Shown: positions 46,601 to 58,924 of the stretch, one piece after another
Position numbering within the stretch: the stretch's first letter is position 1
How the letters are laid out: every line of letters starts with the position of its first letter
Origin: Artocarpus heterophyllus
Lineage: Eukaryota; Streptophyta; Magnoliopsida; Rosales; Moraceae
Assembly (NCBI GenBank): GCA_025403435.1
Contig: CM046350.1
Coordinates: forward strand, 11,333,008-11,397,007
Direction of reading: 5' to 3'
Length of the DNA: 64,000 nucleotides
Position numbers and translations under genes: made by a program
The notes under the pieces: generated by a model
What the model was told of the DNA's origin: nothing
The model's input: only the letters and a program-made list of their open reading frames with translations
Database searches by the model: none

Positions 46601-47977
46601 CATCAAAAAATTTTCATGTAATTTATTTCTATTATGTAATAATTTTTTTAGATTTATCTTCGTTTAATTATTTTATTGAATGAAATCTTTATAACTTATT
46701 ATTCGTCACTTTAAGTTTCGTCCAATTTTTTGGTGAAATGTTTTTTTTTCTTTTTCTTATTTTTTACTTTTTTTTATTGTTTTAATTTTTTTTTACTTCT
46801 TTATTGCTTTATCGTTTTGACCGATCAAAATAACCTTTTTTAATGTATCCTTGATTATTTTACAGTTTTGTTTTATGTACGCTTCTTTAAAATACATTCT
46901 TTCCCTCTCATTTACTCTCATTAAAATATGTTGTTGAGTTTTTCTAATTAGCCCACTACAACATTTTTTTTTAAATGTATTTTTTATAGGCTTTTTCATG
47001 CCCTTTTTTAATAAATACATTCTCTTTAATTTTTTCTTGTTGGGGGAATTGAAATAGGCTTTCCCCTTATTTTACTCCTATTAACATAATTTTTTTTTCA
47101 TATATGCCCGTGCTTATTTTTTTATTTTCATTTTGTCAAAGATCCTGCATAGTGTTGTCATTATTTAATGTGCTTTTTATAAAGTTTTTTCTTACATGTT
47201 CCTATTGAACTACATTTTTTTAAATGTGCTTCTATTTAATTATTTTTATTGTATAAATCTTATTATTTTAAAATTATACTTATAAAAATATTTATGTTAG
47301 TTACGTATTAACTAACAACTAACTAAAATCTTTATTATTAAATAAATAAAAAATAACTACAAAGTAATCATAACTTAGTACACAATGAAACCTACAAAAC
47401 GACTCTCCACTTGCCTAGCACGTGAAGTTACAATGCTTGCAGATATATGAGATGCGCATCAGGGCTTTTGCAACAAATGCATTTAATTTCTTCATTAAAA
47501 GAAATAAATGCATTTGATTTGTCGAATATAGCAAGGCTTTCCCACGTCCACATACTTTCAGCAAAAAAATAAAAAAAAAAGAAAAAAAAAAGATAAGAAG
47601 CATTTATTACCTATTTATATTTAGCAGTACCACTACTGGTAACTTGGCATGGAGATTGATGGAGACACACTTGCCCTATTGACAGAAAAAGCCAAAAGAA
47701 AGAAAAAGAAAAAAAAATATTCCTATTACACACATATGGACTCCATCAGATTCAAAGAGCAAATAACACACAATAACCATATCATGGTATCACATTAATT
47801 AGCTAAGCCCCATAGACTAATCACGTGACCTATGTATCAATATATAATATATAATAACATTTAACATTTAACATTTAACATATAATGATGCATGCATGAG
47901 TGTACGTATCAACCAATTAACGATAACATCACCAAAAAGCTTTCAAGATCAACAACGTGAAGTGGTGCGTACTACTA
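43608..47977. other. AT-rich intergenic region
   Basis: No coding region supported. Contains a possible MITE (45729-46465), homopolymer-rich DNA at 46490-47240, a (TTTAACA)n run near 47855-47885, and the 3' flank of CYP77A. Confidence 0.5.
45729..46465. mobile_element. Possible MITE of about 740 bp
   Basis: The left end is GGTAAGTTCGGTTGGTTGGA followed by ATGGCTATCGGAAT. The reverse complement of the right end is GGTTATGTTTGGTTCGAGGG followed by AATAGGATAAGAAT. The two match imperfectly over about 40 bases. The interior is AT-rich and non-coding. Target-site copies are unclear. Confidence 0.45.
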
Positions 47978-49501
47978 CTAATTCATCCTTGGCAAAATAA
48001 CAGCCTTGAGAGGATTCTTCATGACAACCGTGAAGGCGAACGTCTCCGTCGGGTCGGGCGGAGCGTTCGGGACCGGCAGCCACTTGAAAGCCTGGACCAT
48101 CTTGGCCAGCAGCAGGTTGATATGCAACATCCCCAACGTCCACGCCGGGCAGATCCTCCTCCCGGCCCCAAACGGAATCATCCTTACCCCCTTCGTCCCC
48201 GTCACGTCGACATCGACACCGTCGCCTTCCAAGAACCTCTCGGGTCGGAACTCCCCCGGATCCTTCCACATCTCCGGGTCCTCCGTCAGCCACGCCGTGT
48301 AGATCTCCAGGCTGGCGTCCGCCGGCACCGTGTACCCTCCCAGCTCCGTCTCCTTCACCGGCGCATGCGAGAGCACGAAGTGGCTCGGTGGGTGCTTCCG
48401 GAAAGTCTCTTTCACCACCGCGCCGAGGTAGGGCATCCTTTCCACGTCGCTCTCCGCAATGACGCCGTCTTTCCCTACCGTCTCCACGATCTCCCTGTAA
48501 AGCTTCTCCTGCACCCCCTGGTCCGTTACTAAATGAAACATAGCCCATTCCGCCGCCGTGGCGCTCGTGTCCGTCCCGGCGTTGATTATCTCCGAGCAGA
48601 GAGTGACGAGCTCTTCCTCTCCCAGTCTCCCTCTTCCCGGCGGTTCAAGATCAAAGAGAGAATCAATATACGCCGCTCCGACAGGGCTCACCATCTCTTC
48701 GTCAACTTTTCCTCCGCTCTCGATGAACTTCCTCCGGTTCCTTATCAGCGGAACCAAACACTCCAACTGTTTCCTCCTCAGCTCCTTGGCTTCCCTCACA
48801 TGCCTCCGGAAAAGCGGAGTGAAAACAGGCAAGAAATCCGGAAGCTTTGGCGTTGTTATCATCATGACGTCCTTGAGCAAGCTCTCGATGTGCTTAATCC
48901 TCTCCTCCTGAATCTTCGCTCCGAAGCAAAGGCATATCAACACGCTGCAGATCGTGAGGCGACAGTTGGACATGACCTCGACGACGCCGTTTTCGAGAGC
49001 TTCTTTCCTCATCCTCTTCATGTGATGCTCCATCGCCCAGCTACGTATCCAGCTGCACTGCCGTATCCTCGCCGGGTTGATGAGCTCGGTCACGAAGTTC
49101 CGCCTCAGGGCCCGCCAGAGTGGGCCGTACTCGGCCGAGTTGATGGCGCACTTCCCGACGCTGAAGATGAGCCGGATTGGGGAGTCGGCGGGACGGCTCG
49201 CGAACTCCGCTCCGCGCTGGACCAGGGCCTCGTGGATCAGCTCGGAGCTGGTGACTATAACGAGAGTGCGCTGGCCCATTTGCATAGTGAAGATTGGGCC
49301 GTACTTCTTGCGCAGGTCGCGGACGACGTACATGAATGGACGCCGTTCCAGGATGACTTGGATTAGGTTTCCGACCAGAGGCCAGCCCCGTGGGCCTGGT
49401 GGGAGGTTCTTTGACCCTCCACCGGTGACGGACCAGTATCGCCACCATAGACGGAGGAAGATGAGAGCCGCGAGAAGGACGAAAATGTCGATGTACTCCA
49501 T
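47978..49501 (-). CDS. CYP77A: Cytochrome P450, CYP77A subfamily
   Basis: An intact, intronless minus-strand gene of 507 residues, the usual CYP77A length and structure. It is an ER-anchored monooxygenase; family members hydroxylate or epoxidise fatty acids, and some act in cutin synthesis. An N-terminal membrane anchor spans about residues 5-24, followed by the hinge KNLPPGP at 31-37. Helix I has AGTDTS (308-313). The ExxR motif is ETFR (365-368), the PERF motif is at 420-423, and the haem loop FGAGRRICPA has the iron-ligand Cys at 451. MGQRTLVIVTSSELIHEAL, SVGKCAINSAEYGPLW and TETFAFTVVMKNPLK match CYP77A as I know it. Coding GC is far above the flanks, with only the normal bias of such genes. 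A TATA box lies about 100 bases upstream. The exact member (A4, A6 or other) is not decided. Confidence 0.95.
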   Translation of the reverse strand: MEYIDIFVLLAALIFLRLWWRYWSVTGGGSKNLPPGPRGWPLVGNLIQVILERRPFMYVVRDLRKKYGPIFTMQMGQRTLVIVTSSELIHEALVQRGAEFASRPADSPIRLIFSVGKCAINSAEYGPLWRALRRNFVTELINPARIRQCSWIRSWAMEHHMKRMRKEALENGVVEVMSNCRLTICSVLICLCFGAKIQEERIKHIESLLKDVMMITTPKLPDFLPVFTPLFRRHVREAKELRRKQLECLVPLIRNRRKFIESGGKVDEEMVSPVGAAYIDSLFDLEPPGRGRLGEEELVTLCSEIINAGTDTSATAAEWAMFHLVTDQGVQEKLYREIVETVGKDGVIAESDVERMPYLGAVVKETFRKHPPSHFVLSHAPVKETELGGYTVPADASLEIYTAWLTEDPEMWKDPGEFRPERFLEGDGVDVDVTGTKGVRMIPFGAGRRICPAWTLGMLHINLLLAKMVQAFKWLPVPNAPPDPTETFAFTVVMKNPLKAVILPRMN

Positions 49502-49598
49502 ATTAAGAAGAATTACAAGAAAAATTAATTACTTTTTTAGCTATAGTAGCGAGACATTGAGGGGAATTAAGTGGAAAAGGTGGTGAAGTGAAGGGTGG

Positions 49599-49607
49599 TT
49601 TATAATA
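49599..49607 (-). promoter_or_regulatory. TATA box of CYP77A
   Basis: The minus strand reads TTTATTATAAACC about 100 bases before the ATG, a normal distance for a plant core promoter. Confidence 0.55.
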
Positions 49608-52344
49608 AAGGATGAGACTGGGGATTGGCTGGGGTGATTCCACACAATTAAATGAGCTCTATCGACCATGACCAATTGTATTCAATTACTTGTTCTGACA
49701 CATACTAGCTGTATCGTTCGGACTGCTGGAGATAATTACTCTAGGGTAACTCGACTCTTTGGACTTTACGTGCTTCGTGTTTCTTTGTCCTGTACGCGGC
49801 ACATAGATCTCATAGAGCTTCTAGATGGGTAATTTTACCAGTTCTTTATTTTTTAGAAATATAAAAAGCGTGTTCATTTGAGATTTTAATATACAGAAGT
49901 ACAGACTGGGTTTCTGCCTTACAGAAGGATAAATTTTACAAATTTCTTTTAAACTGTATTATTTGTGTTAAAATATACTTTAAATTTAAAAATATATATG
50001 TTGTATCTTTTAAATTATAATACTTTTTTATATTTACTTTTAAACTTTTCACACGTGTTATTTTTAGATAAAATAATACTTTTTACTCCCATTAAAAGGA
50101 TTAATTTATCAACTTATTCAAACACTCAAAGAACCAACTTGAATTACATTAGTTCTTCATTTTTTCTTAATCTTTTTCTTGCTTTTAAGCATGTTCTTTA
50201 AAGACGGTATAGACAAAAATTTGATGTCTAAATAGTTCATTTAAAGTGAAAATGATATTCATATTAACCCTTAAGTATTATATTTATTCTTAAATCTAAT
50301 AAAAATTCAACAATTCTAAAAAAAAAAACAATGTTTCAAAGTTCAGATGGTGAATTTAGAGAAATATTATACTTAAAGGGGCATAATATATATGTTTTAA
50401 AGTTTGAAAATATATTGACACAAATGACATAATTCGAGGTAATTCATGAAATTTATCCACTTATATAGATAAATTTGATTAAGAATTGGGAATGTATTTT
50501 ATTTTATCCACCGATCCACTTATAATATATGATTAGTTCTCATTAAATAATTTCAACATATATTTACGTGACATTTGTTTATTTTGTTAAGATCGATGAT
50601 TAGGTTGCTTGATTATTTGATGTTTGGTAAGCACGTCAACGCCCTTATCTTACACAATTTAGAAGGGGATTGAAGAGTGAAGAAGGATGAAAAATAATAG
50701 GTAGGTACTTAGTGGGTACGTGGTTAGTTGTGGTTGCGTCCGTCAAAATTTGAGGGTTTTAGTGAAGGGCCAGTCTTTCATTTGTCTCCTATCCCAGAGT
50801 ACTTGTAAGGTATGGGCATCTATGCATGTAATGAGCACTCCTATTTAACTGTTCGAGCTAAAATTTTAGTACTCACTTAACAGTTGGTCTCTTTAAAAAA
50901 TATACTATATATTTATAAATAGTAAGATTTTAACTATATAAAAATAAAAAAGAATTTTTCATTCTCATTTGGTCCATGTTTGTCAGTAGGCCATGTGTTG
51001 GTCTCCCAATGCTCCTTGGCAATTTATTTGTTTGTTTGTTTGTTTTGTTTTGTTTTGTTTTTTTTTTTTTTTTTTAAATAAGCAAGTCTCATTTGATCTA
51101 TCCGTGTAAGTAGGTCACAGGTTGGCCCTCCCCTTTCCATTTTTTTTAAAAAAAAACTTTTCCACTTTTCTTCTTGCACTTTTTTTCCTTTTGTAACTAT
51201 TTACTTTTTTTTAATTGTCTCCAAATGCTTCTTAACAATTTGATTTCTTTTTAACAAAAACTTCCTTAACAATGTGTTTCTTAATTTTTACAACGTGCTT
51301 CTTTAGAATACTTTATTTTCCTTATTTGGGAGTCCTCCTTTTATCCCATTTGATCTTAAGAATACTTTTTAAATAAGCAAGTCTCATTTGATCTATCCTT
51401 ATAAGTAGGTCACAAGTTGGTCCTCCCCTTTTCATTTTCTTTAAAGAAAAAACTTTTCCATTTTTTTTTCTTGCACTTTCTTCCCTTTTTTAACTATTTA
51501 CCTTTTTTTTTTAAATTGTCTCCAAATGCTTCTTCGCAATTTGATTTCTTTTTAACAAAATCTTCCTTAACAATATATTTCTTTATTTTGACAATGTGCT
51601 TCTTTAGAATACTTTATTTTCCTTATTTGGGAGTTCTTGTTTTATCCCATTTCTTCCCTATTTCTCTGCTTCCGTTTTTCTATATATACCCCCAAAAAAT
51701 TTTTATGTTTATTTGCCACTAAAAGGTTTTTTTTTAACATGTATCGTCTACTTATCTGTAAATATGTAATATTCAGTGAAAACTTATTATGTTTTAAAAT
51801 GAAGCATCTATACATATATATTTAAGTCAAACCCTGTTTTGTCCCCCTTCTACCTTTGTCCACGTATCGTTATCTTCTTTTTTGTTATTTTTTCTTTGAT
51901 TTTTTTTCATCTTTTGTTTTTTTTTTTTTTACTTGTTTGCTTTTTGCGCTATTTATGCCGAAGCTCCTCTACATCTTATATTAATTTTTGTCATTTTTTC
52001 AAAAAGTAAAAAGATTAAGAAATGGTAAACAACATAATTATCTCTTTTACATTTTAAAATTTATCCAAATTTTTCCTCCCACCTTTTTTTTGGAAAATAT
52101 AATGTTAGGTTAACTTCGTATTGACGACCAACTAAGACATCTATTTACTAAAAAAATTAGAAAAATAATCACATCGTTATCTAGGATATAACTTTCAAAA
52201 TTAATTCCTACGTGCATAACACAGGACACTTAATTAGTAATTTTTAAAGGTCAACAGGTACGCTGATGGGTGCATTGACAACCGAATTTATTATGGGTGA
52301 ATTAGCTTTTTTAAAAATTGGAGTTTGAATGTACCATTGACAAA
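49608..52344. other. CYP77A upstream spacer with a tandem duplication
   Basis: AT-rich. The part to about 50500 may hold CYP77A regulatory sequence but I cannot point to elements. A tandem duplication with a period of about 295 bp occupies 51076-51660. No gene is seen. Confidence 0.5.
51076..51660. repeat. Tandem duplication, period about 295 bp
   Basis: AAATAAGCAAGTCTCATTTG starts at about 51076 and again at 51371, and the following 280 bases match closely (TCTCCAAATGCTTCTT, CTTTATTTTCCTTATTTGGG). A third, diverged partial copy starts near 50968 (TCATTTGGTCCATGTTTGTC). Confidence 0.8.
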
Positions 52345-52979
52345 CAAACTGTAACACCTGAGATTTTTAGTGCATTAAAAATGCATTAAATTAAAGATTA
52401 TGTTAAGACAAAGTACAATTAAAAGAAAATACTGTATAATAAGATGGAAAATTATACAATATTGGAGCAACGCAGTATAAGAATTGAATTGTGTGGACCA
52501 CAATTTTATCTTATACTTTTTATAAAAGAAAAGAAAAGAAAAAAAAAAGAAAAATCAGAAATTTAAGCAAAATTCGAGACTTTCTCTCTCTAGATTTTCT
52601 CTCTCTAGAATTTCTCTCTCTCTCCTCAAATCTCGTTTGAGATTCCGGCGTTATTTTTCGACACCTCCCATACCAGTGGGAAGCTCTCGTTGAGCTGAGT
52701 CCAACGAGGTGTCGTGCCACCCAAATAGACGCCGGAGGGAGCCTCACGCGCCGCCCAAAGTGGCGGCGAAACCCATTTTTTTCCGACGTCGTTTCTCGGC
52801 CGTCCGACCACCAATCGACGTGATTTTGGTGTCTATGGACTCAGTGTGAGGAGAGGAACAAGATGGTACCAATTTTCCAGCTCAATTTTGGCTGGAAAGG
52901 CTTCGCCGGAGCTGCCCCGTCGCCGCCGTGGAGCCGTCGTCGGAGCCGCCGCATATGGTGGCGGTGTGGCACACCGCCG

Positions 52980-53340
52980 GTGCCAAAACGTTCAGAGGGC
53001 GACGGCGAGCAAGACCCCTCGGTCAATTGCTCTGTTCCGCCGCCCCTCGCCGGAGATCGACCTCCCCCGTCGTGCTCCGCCGCAAGAGAGGTCGAGGTGA
53101 CCCATTGCGCCACCGTTGTGCCAAATTGAAGGCACAAACACGTTCAGAGGGTCACGGGGAAGCTTCCCAACACCTCAATTTTGAGGAAACACCGCGAGAA
53201 GGCGGAGAACCAAGGTCCACCGTGGAGCGCCGCCGTGAGGAGGTCGAGCCGCCGTTCCACGCGGTGTTGAGCTGCCCCACCGTAGGGGAAACACTCAGAG
53301 GGACACGGGGAAGAAAACGCCCACCTCAATTTCACGGTAC
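52980..53340 (+). repeat. GC-rich imperfect tandem repeat in the solo LTR
   Basis: Three copies with a period of about 150 bp share ACGTTCAGAGGGTCACGGGG-like text followed by CACCTCAATTT and CCGCCG-rich filler (near 52985, 53137 and 53290). Confidence 0.65.
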
Positions 53341-53511
53341 CGTCGCCGGAGGACCGAAATCGGAGCCGCCGGTTTCCGCCGAGAATTTCGTCTTCGATTT
53401 GCTATGATGGAGGCCGAATTGGGTGAAATTGACCCCACCAATCGACTCAGGAGGGTCGAATTAGGGGGGATAGGCTCGAGCTCAGCCCTCAACGGAGCCA
53501 ACTGCCGCCGG

Positions 53512-53562
53512 TCAACGGCCGGTCAACGGCGGTCAACGGCGGTCAACCGCCGGTCAAAGGGC
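53512..53562 (+). repeat. GGTCAACGGC microrepeat
   Basis: Five adjacent copies of GGTCAACGGC with small variations. Confidence 0.8.
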
Positions 53563-54529
53563 AAAATGGGATTTTGTGATCCGGACCTCCGATCGAAGAT
53601 CCGAGACCGCCTCCCGACTCGTTTCGACGCTCTGAACGCAATGGTGACCTCAGTTCGAGCAAATTCTACTCTGATGAAAATCGTCCGGTACCGACTGCAC
53701 GCGGATCGAGGCGATTCAAGCAGCAATATCGGAGTCCAGAATGACTGTTTCAAGAATGAATGATCTCTAGGAAGCATTCCTAGCCATTTATGGTCGCTCG
53801 AGGAGCACTGCAGAGGATGCTTCACATACTGTAGATGCAGCGAGATACAACTGGATCTGCTTAGCTTGGAGTTCAAGTAAGTAGGAATCTCGCATGCAGT
53901 TTGAACTGTTTTAGAATAAACTGTTTTAGATGCTTTCATAGAAATTTATGAAATGCATGATCAGTGATTGTTACACTGTTTTATGTAAGAATAGGTTTTA
54001 TAACGTTACAAGGTGACGAAAAAACCCGTTAAGGGTAAAATCGTCATTTTTAAGGAAACGGCTAGAACGGAGTCGAACACTCCGATTTAGCATAATGTTA
54101 TTAGATGGAAAATGTTCCGATACGTTAAGTAACGTAACGGTCATGTGAGATCAAGATTTAACGAGAGATGTTTTAAGTAAATGAGTGGTAACCGATGGGT
54201 TACAAAGTTAAAAGGAAATGTAACCCCGGTGGGTTACAAGGTTAAATGAATGAAATGTAAACTGACAGTTTATAAGGTTGAGTTAAAAAGAACGGTAGAC
54301 CGAAAGTATACTAGTCAAGTTATGAAAAAGGAATAAATGGTTAATGTTTACGTTTTATTATCAATCGAGTGGATTGATAATAAAGAAAGTTAATTAATGA
54401 GTCGGCTGTCGTTTGATCAGGACACAGAGGCCGACTAATGCAAGGAAAGGAACGGAATAGAGAACGCTAGAGCATAGTTTGGGTAAGTTTCAAACCTCAC
54501 CTACAGCATGAAGTAAATGATTTTTAAAT

Positions 54530-55070
54530 GCTCATTTATATGTTTGCAAATGTGTTTGCAAATTGTTAAGCAAGTTGTTTTTAAAGTATGTTTGCATTTA
54601 TTATGCAAGAAGTTTTAAAGTTCAAGAAAAAGATTTGCAATGAATTTGCAATCGTTATGTTAAAGGTTTATTTGCATATTGATATGCATAATGTTATTTA
54701 AAAGTTTAAGTTATGATTTTCAAAGTATTGAAAGTATGATTTTGCATTATGACAATGCATAATGTTTTATAGTTTAAGTTAAAGGTTAATGTTGCATTTG
54801 CTATGCAATAAGTTGCATTTATTGTGCAATAAGTTTTAGAATAAAAGTTATAGTTTGCAAAATGTGTTTGCATTTTATGATGTATTTATTAAGCAATATG
54901 TTGCATTTGTTATGCAATGAGTGTTAGAATGCAAGTTATGATTTGTAAAACGTGTTTACATTTTATGTTGCATTTGTTATGCAATGAGTTGCATTTATTA
55001 TGCAATTGGTTTTATAGTATAAGCTATGAATTGCAAGTGTATTGCATATGATGTGATTGCATTTGAAATG
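54530..55070 (+). repeat. TTGCATTTATTATGCAA palindrome array
   Basis: At least eight units of the form TTGCATTTRTTATGCAATRAG, each an inverted repeat able to form a small hairpin, spaced unevenly, near the 3' end of the solo LTR. Confidence 0.75.
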
Positions 55071-55723
55071 CTCACTAAAGTTAATAAGAAGGTAACGTAA
55101 AGATAAAAAGGAAGGTGTCGTACCAGCCTCTTTGTTATGAGGTAATAAAAGTGAAATTTAAGTTTAACCTCCTAAAGGTGAGGTACAAGACCTCAATGTT
55201 TGATGGTCTCAAGTCTTCCGCAAGGGAAGCATCATTTATATGATCTCATGATTAATGAGTTGGTACGAACACTAAAGTAAAGTAAGGAAAATGAAAGTTA
55301 TAAGATAAAGAAAGTTAAGGAACAAGAATAAAGGTTGAGAAAGAAATGAATAGTTAAGTTTATAGAATGTTCATAAAATGCTCATAATTAAAGTTAATAA
55401 TTGAGCATAAATGAAGTCATGCATTCTAATGTTGCTTGAATGCTTTTTATGAAATGTTTATATGTCATGTTTATGGAAAACATTCTGAAAAATGTTTACG
55501 ACAAATGTTTATGAAGAACGTTTTCCTGTTTTTTAAGAAACGATTTATGAGCGATGTCTCCACTTGAATGCGACAGAGGTCGCATCAATTTTAAAGAACG
55601 TTTAAGGAAAGAAAAAAAAAATTTATTACAGTATTTTCTTACTAAGTAAGTAAGATTACTGTTTATGAAACGATGTTTAAGAAAGTAAAGTGACTGCCCG
55701 AAAAGGCGGGTCGTCACACAAAC

Positions 55724-58700
55724 TTAATCTCGGTGAATTAGAGAAATATTTCTTTTAAAAAAATTGGAGTTTGAATGTACCATTTGTATGAAAAGAATTA
55801 AGCTTAATTTATATGTGAGAGTGGACGTACAGATGAAAAACGTATAAACTTCAAATGATTTCTAGCCTAATCTATACATTTAATGTAGTGGTTCTAAGTC
55901 GATCAAGGTTGGCGTATGTAAATGTTGTTTCTTTATAGGTGTGCATGTGACCATCTCCATCAGATTCATAATGACATTTACATTCCATTTGGTAGCAAGA
56001 GGAGAAAAAAAGGATATATGGAGAGAAAATATAGAATAGATTAGAAAAATAGAATGATAGAACTGATATTAGTTTTTACTTTTTTCTTAAGTAATATTTT
56101 TTATGACAATTTTTCCTCAATTGAGACTTTTGTAGGATTACTATTTATTAACCTACTATTTTTATCTTGCTTTGAAATTAAAGACAGAAAAAAAGTATGT
56201 CTCAAAATTTATTATTTGTTTTAAAGTTTTTCAGTGAAAATTCCACCAACGTTTAAAAGAGTAAAAATTGGTGAAACCATTGTGCAATCTTGATCATATG
56301 GTAGTTGGCATTAGAGTTACACACAGACTAGAGTGAAACCTTAAAATTATGTTCCGCCCCCTCAAAGTTTTATATCCTTTTATTTAATTTTTTTTGACAA
56401 TGTTAGTATATATTTTGCCTCTAGCTTTTGACTAATTTTTCTAGCTCTATCCTTGGTTTGCATAATATTTGACCTTTTTTTTAAACAACAAATAATGAAG
56501 TGCGTAGGTCTAAATCTTAAAAAATCTAGGTTACATCTGATGACAATCAATGTCTGAAATATCATGTTTTGGTGTCTGGTGATTTGGTCTAAAACGATAT
56601 TCAAGGTTGAATTATTAAGGGGAAAAAAAAGCTACCATATCTTGGTGTCCAAATTAGATAGAGATGTGCCAAGCTCGGACCTGATAGCCTTTTAGTTTTT
56701 GAAATAAATCACGTGCTATATTAATTGAAAATATGGCGTTGTCTGAGGTATAGAAACTGCCAAATTTCCCAAAATATATGCTGATATTGGTAATATGTCC
56801 CTTATTATAAGTTTATTTTTAATGACAAGTGAGGGCAGCTTAATTGGTTGTAAGTTTTTTTTACCCCAATCATAAATTGAGGGTTCGAGTCACACTTAGC
56901 CCCACTCAAAAGTAGATGGCATTTTTTCTTTTCTTACAAAAAAAAAAAAAAGTTTACTTTCAGTTTTTCTTCTTTTCTTGGAATTATTATTGTCTTATTG
57001 CCAATTGCAAATTGCAAACGCAGTACATGTGATCCATAATTGTCTGAGCCAGTTTGGTGTGAGTTTGCACCACTCTAGCAATGGGACATATAAATTGACT
57101 CCAGCGATTAATTGTCTGAGCTGGACGTTTGCTATTGCTTTTACTTCTATAAGTGGGAAAGGATAAAGGAGAAATAAATGCTTAGAATTATACGTCTTAA
57201 TTCTATATACACTGGGAGCAATAAAACACGGAAGAAGAACGATGAAGTAAAGAAAAATACATAAATTTGTAATAGTTTACACTCAATGTGAGAGGTATAT
57301 CTATTTTTCGTCATTGCAAAAATTAATAATAGTTCATATTTAATATGAAAACTATGTTTACTTTTTAGCTGATATAGAAAATTCACTGTGGTCATGAAAA
57401 AAAGTTTTACAAAGCAATTTTCTGGTTTTTTTTTTTTTCCCTAGCTCTTAATCTGTGTGCTTTTTCTGTGTGAGGTAATAATTGTCAATGCTATAATTAA
57501 GCTCCATGACCTAATAGTAAACTGGGAAAAATGGTTGTACTGGTACCGAGCAACTGTGGCACATAAATTGATTATGTGCCATGCATTAATAAGACGGTTG
57601 GAGACTCAGGGATGCACATAACCTCATATGCACAAACCCAAAGCTATAATGAACTTCAGTAGATTATATTGGAAATAAGAAATATTATAAAGATGTTTAG
57701 TAAAATGGTTTGAACTTAAAAAATGAGTTCAAATAACGTAATATATGAGAGTTTTATATTATAATATATTTTTATTTTATATTGTAGCATGCGAAATTTT
57801 ACATTATAGACGGTTCAAATTCGTGAACAATCTATTCAGTTTTCGCAATACAACAAAAAGGATTGGAAAAATAGGAATGGAAGATACTGCTAAATTAGTA
57901 TTGTTATAGACACTGAGGCAATTAACAATTTTGTAAAGGAACACTCTCCAAACTTGGATTTGTTAGGCAATTAAAACAAAGGTCGGTATTTCCGGAGCTA
58001 ATTAACTAAAACGAATAAAACAAACAATATTTTGTGAGAACATATGTTGACAATGAATTAGGTAGGAAAGAGAAAGACCTTTTTACGTAGCATTGAAGAG
58101 GAACTTCTCTCCATGGAGAAATAATTTTATTGCAGGCAAAATCTTTAGTTTCTGCAGTTAAGTACTATCATGCCCATTTGATGAAATTAATTACCACCTA
58201 CTTTGCGACGCAGTTAATTAGGCGTACTGCACAAACTGACATGAAAGAAGGCAGTGCGCTGGACTATACTGGTAAATAAATTGAAAATAACTAGGGACAA
58301 ACAATTCATTATATTTAAGTATAAAAAACATTTTATTAGTTGAAAAAAATTCATTATGCTTATTATCAATACATAGGTGTCATACAGATGACAATTATAT
58401 TAAAAAGAAAGGAATATTTATAATCATAATTCTTGCAAAAATACATAAAATGGATATATAAAAGTATTACTTGTAGTTAAGAATATGGAGGGGTTTTTTT
58501 TTTTCACTCTTTTTAGGGTTAATGAAGCAAATAGTTCAATTAAATTATATTTGTTGAATGGGAAAATTCCCAAGATATACTCTTTGTGTTTTTGTTTAAA
58601 TAAGAAATTTTCCTTTCTTATTATATTATATAAATGCCCAAACCATACATGAGTTTACAAAATCATACTCAAGATACCCACTGAGGCAATAAAATTTTTG

Positions 58701-58924
58701 AAAATTTTTAGGTTATCCTTCATATTTTATATTAATGTTACTTTAACTATGACATAACTAAAAAAAATTAAATAAAAGACATTTTAAAATGTTCAAATAA
58801 ATATTTCAATTAAGCAAATACTTCAACTATTTTTTAGAGTTTTCAATTTTTAAAATTGATTTGATTGAGTAATTTGGTTCAATAATGTTTTAAATTGTAT
58901 TTAGTAAAGGTTGAGAAGAATAAT
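55724..58924. other. AT-rich spacer with a SINE candidate
   Basis: No gene supported. 55740-55790 repeats text found just before the solo LTR at 52300-52340. A tRNA-related SINE candidate lies at 56829-56951. The remainder is AT-rich without recognised structure. Confidence 0.5.
56829..56951 (+). mobile_element. tRNA-derived SINE candidate
   Basis: Pol III A-box-like CAGCTTAATTGG at 56836-56847 and B box GGTTCGAGTC at 56882-56891, 46 bases apart as in tRNA genes. A short body and a run of about 14 A at 56938-56951 follow. AAGTTTA occurs after the tail and shortly before the head, a possible target-site copy. Confidence 0.5.

Larger units (their letters stand above)
52350..55718 (+). repeat. 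Solo LTR, 3.37 kb, of a gypsy family
   Basis: Starts TGTAACACCTGAG and ends GGCGGGTCGTCACA, flanked by the perfect target-site copy CAAAC at 52345-52349 and 55719-55723. The end (CCCGAAAAGGCGGG hairpin) is shared with the outer gypsy LTRs, so the families are related. It contains a GC-rich block (52860-53760), a GGTCAACGGC microrepeat and a TTGCAT/ATGCAA palindrome array. Frames in the GC-rich block do not resemble proteins I know and are probably transcribed leader. Confidence 0.88.

Noticed and set aside
47949..49586. Several long frames overlapping CYP77A on both strands (up to 277 codons)
   Set aside because: Produced by the high GC of the P450 coding region. Only the 507-codon minus frame has conserved motifs.
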